Assembly (NCBI GenBank): GCA_015661935.1
Contig: DQVD01000287.1
Span: 1 to 6,908 of the forward strand
Source: Desulfocapsa sulfexigens
GTDB taxonomy: Bacteria; Desulfobacterota; Desulfobulbia; Desulfobulbales; Desulfocapsaceae
DNA length: 6,908 nucleotides
Reading direction: 5' to 3'
The translations under genes and the position numbers were made by a program. Shown here piece after piece: positions 6,674 through 6,908 of the stretch. The notes under the pieces were generated by a model. It ran no database searches. It was not told the origin of the DNA and was given only the letters and a program-made list of their open reading frames with translations. Position 1 is the first letter of the stretch; each line of letters opens with the position of its first letter.

Positions 6674-6702
6674 AACATATCCAAGTGGCTGTGTATTGTC
6701 AA
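6674..6702 (-). promoter_or_regulatory. distal sigma70-type promoter candidate
   Basis: Read on the - strand: perfect -35 TTGACA (6702-6697), 17-bp spacer, -10 TATGTT (6679-6674, four of six matches). Predicted start is near 6667, giving a leader of about 100 nt to the chaperone gene. The weaker -10 makes it less certain than the proximal promoter. Confidence 0.45.
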
Positions 6703-6834
6703 TGGATTGCTATTCAATAGGATTGAAAAAACAGATAGTTGAGAATCGCGTTTAAATAAATTCTTTTTTGAGTGATAAGAGTATAAGTAACTATGCAAAT
6801 GAAGTACGAAAACTACTCTTTAAATGATTTGGCC

Positions 6835-6900
6835 GTAGAGGAAAACGTGGAAGCTTGAGTTACGAGAAATTTAACTTATTGCTTAGTCGTTTTCCACTAC
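6835..6900. repeat. imperfect 66-nt inverted repeat at the window edge
   Basis: Arms GTAG-A-GGAAAACG (6835-6847) and CGTTTTCC-A-CTAC (6888-6900) are complementary at 12 of 13 positions, with one A-A mismatch. Pairing resumes inward after a 3x3 internal loop with AAGC/GCTT (6851-6854 with 6881-6884) and AGTTA/TAACT (6858-6862 with 6872-6876), closing on the 9-nt loop CGAGAAATT. It could be a terminator without a U-run, a dispersed palindromic element, or a structured RNA. Sequence beyond the edge is needed to decide. Confidence 0.6.
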
Positions 6901-6908
6901 CAGCACCA

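Larger units (their letters stand above)
6566..6908. other. AT-rich intergenic and regulatory region upstream of the operon, to window edge
   Basis: No convincing long gene is present in these 343 bases. They hold the two - strand promoters, the CRP/FNR-like box, a 9-base direct repeat GTTGAGAAT (6647-6655 and 6738-6746), A/T-rich tracts (TATTTTTT at 6609 against AAAAAATA near 6633) and the hairpin at 6835-6900. A 21-codon + strand frame (6793-6858) and a 15-codon - strand open frame (6907-6860) run into the right edge; neither can be supported as a gene from here. Confidence 0.7.

Noticed and set aside
6860..6907. 15-codon - strand open end reading GAGSGKRLSNKLNFS, with a Walker A-like GAGSGK
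   Set aside because: It is too short to judge, overlaps the hairpin at 6835-6900, and a Walker A motif so close to a C-terminus is not credible for an ATPase.
6894..6908. Window ending in GCACCA, resembling a tRNA 3' end or a tRNA-Phe attachment-site duplicate
   Set aside because: Only GCACCA is shared with the tRNA-Phe end, no T-arm (TTCRANYC-like loop) lies upstream, and no integrase or other island marker is present.

Overview
The window (about 6.9 kb, moderate GC) reads as a chromosomal segment of an anaerobic, probably sulfur-metabolising Desulfobacterota (deltaproteobacterial) bacterium, perhaps Desulfobulbales-like. That placement is inference. It rests on the valS-nadC pairing, an acidic zinc-ribbon protein of a kind I associate with such genomes, and a Tat-exported molybdopterin oxidoreductase operon of the polysulfide/thiosulfate/arsenate reductase type. 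No phylogenetic marker was searched.

Left part, + strand (1-2776). The 3' end of valS (valyl-tRNA synthetase) overlaps nadC (quinolinate phosphoribosyltransferase) by 8 bp. nadC has no usable ATG and most likely starts at TTG 712. A GC-rich hairpin follows nadC. Next comes a stand-alone gene for a 262-residue protein with an N-terminal four-cysteine zinc ribbon and a long, very acidic Asp/Leu-rich tail. Then a monocistronic tRNA-Phe(GAA) sits between a perfect TTGACA -35 box and a textbook intrinsic terminator. Its T-stem carries a U-U mismatch.

Right part, - strand (2918-6602). A three-gene operon is read right to left: a TorD/DmsD-family chaperone, a 746-residue Tat-dependent Mo-bisPGD catalytic subunit with one [4Fe-4S] site, and a 268-residue subunit with four [4Fe-4S] motifs. 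The first two genes overlap by 26 bp and the second gap is 35 bp. The chaperone would hold and proofread the catalytic subunit during cofactor insertion. The catalytic subunit would be exported with the ferredoxin-like subunit, and the pair would pass electrons in or out in the periplasm. No NrfD/PsrC-type membrane anchor follows the operon. The substrate cannot be settled from the sequence. This incomplete complex is the main biological puzzle here.

Control regions. Upstream of the operon are two promoters with perfect -35 boxes. The proximal one ends its -10 box only 7 nt before the chaperone ATG and there is no Shine-Dalgarno, so the transcript may be leaderless. A CRP/FNR-like palindrome lies between the two promoters. 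A long, nearly perfect hairpin (2820-2874) lies between the convergent units, and another imperfect hairpin (6835-6900) lies at the right edge. No CRISPR array, transposase, phage gene or replication origin was seen.
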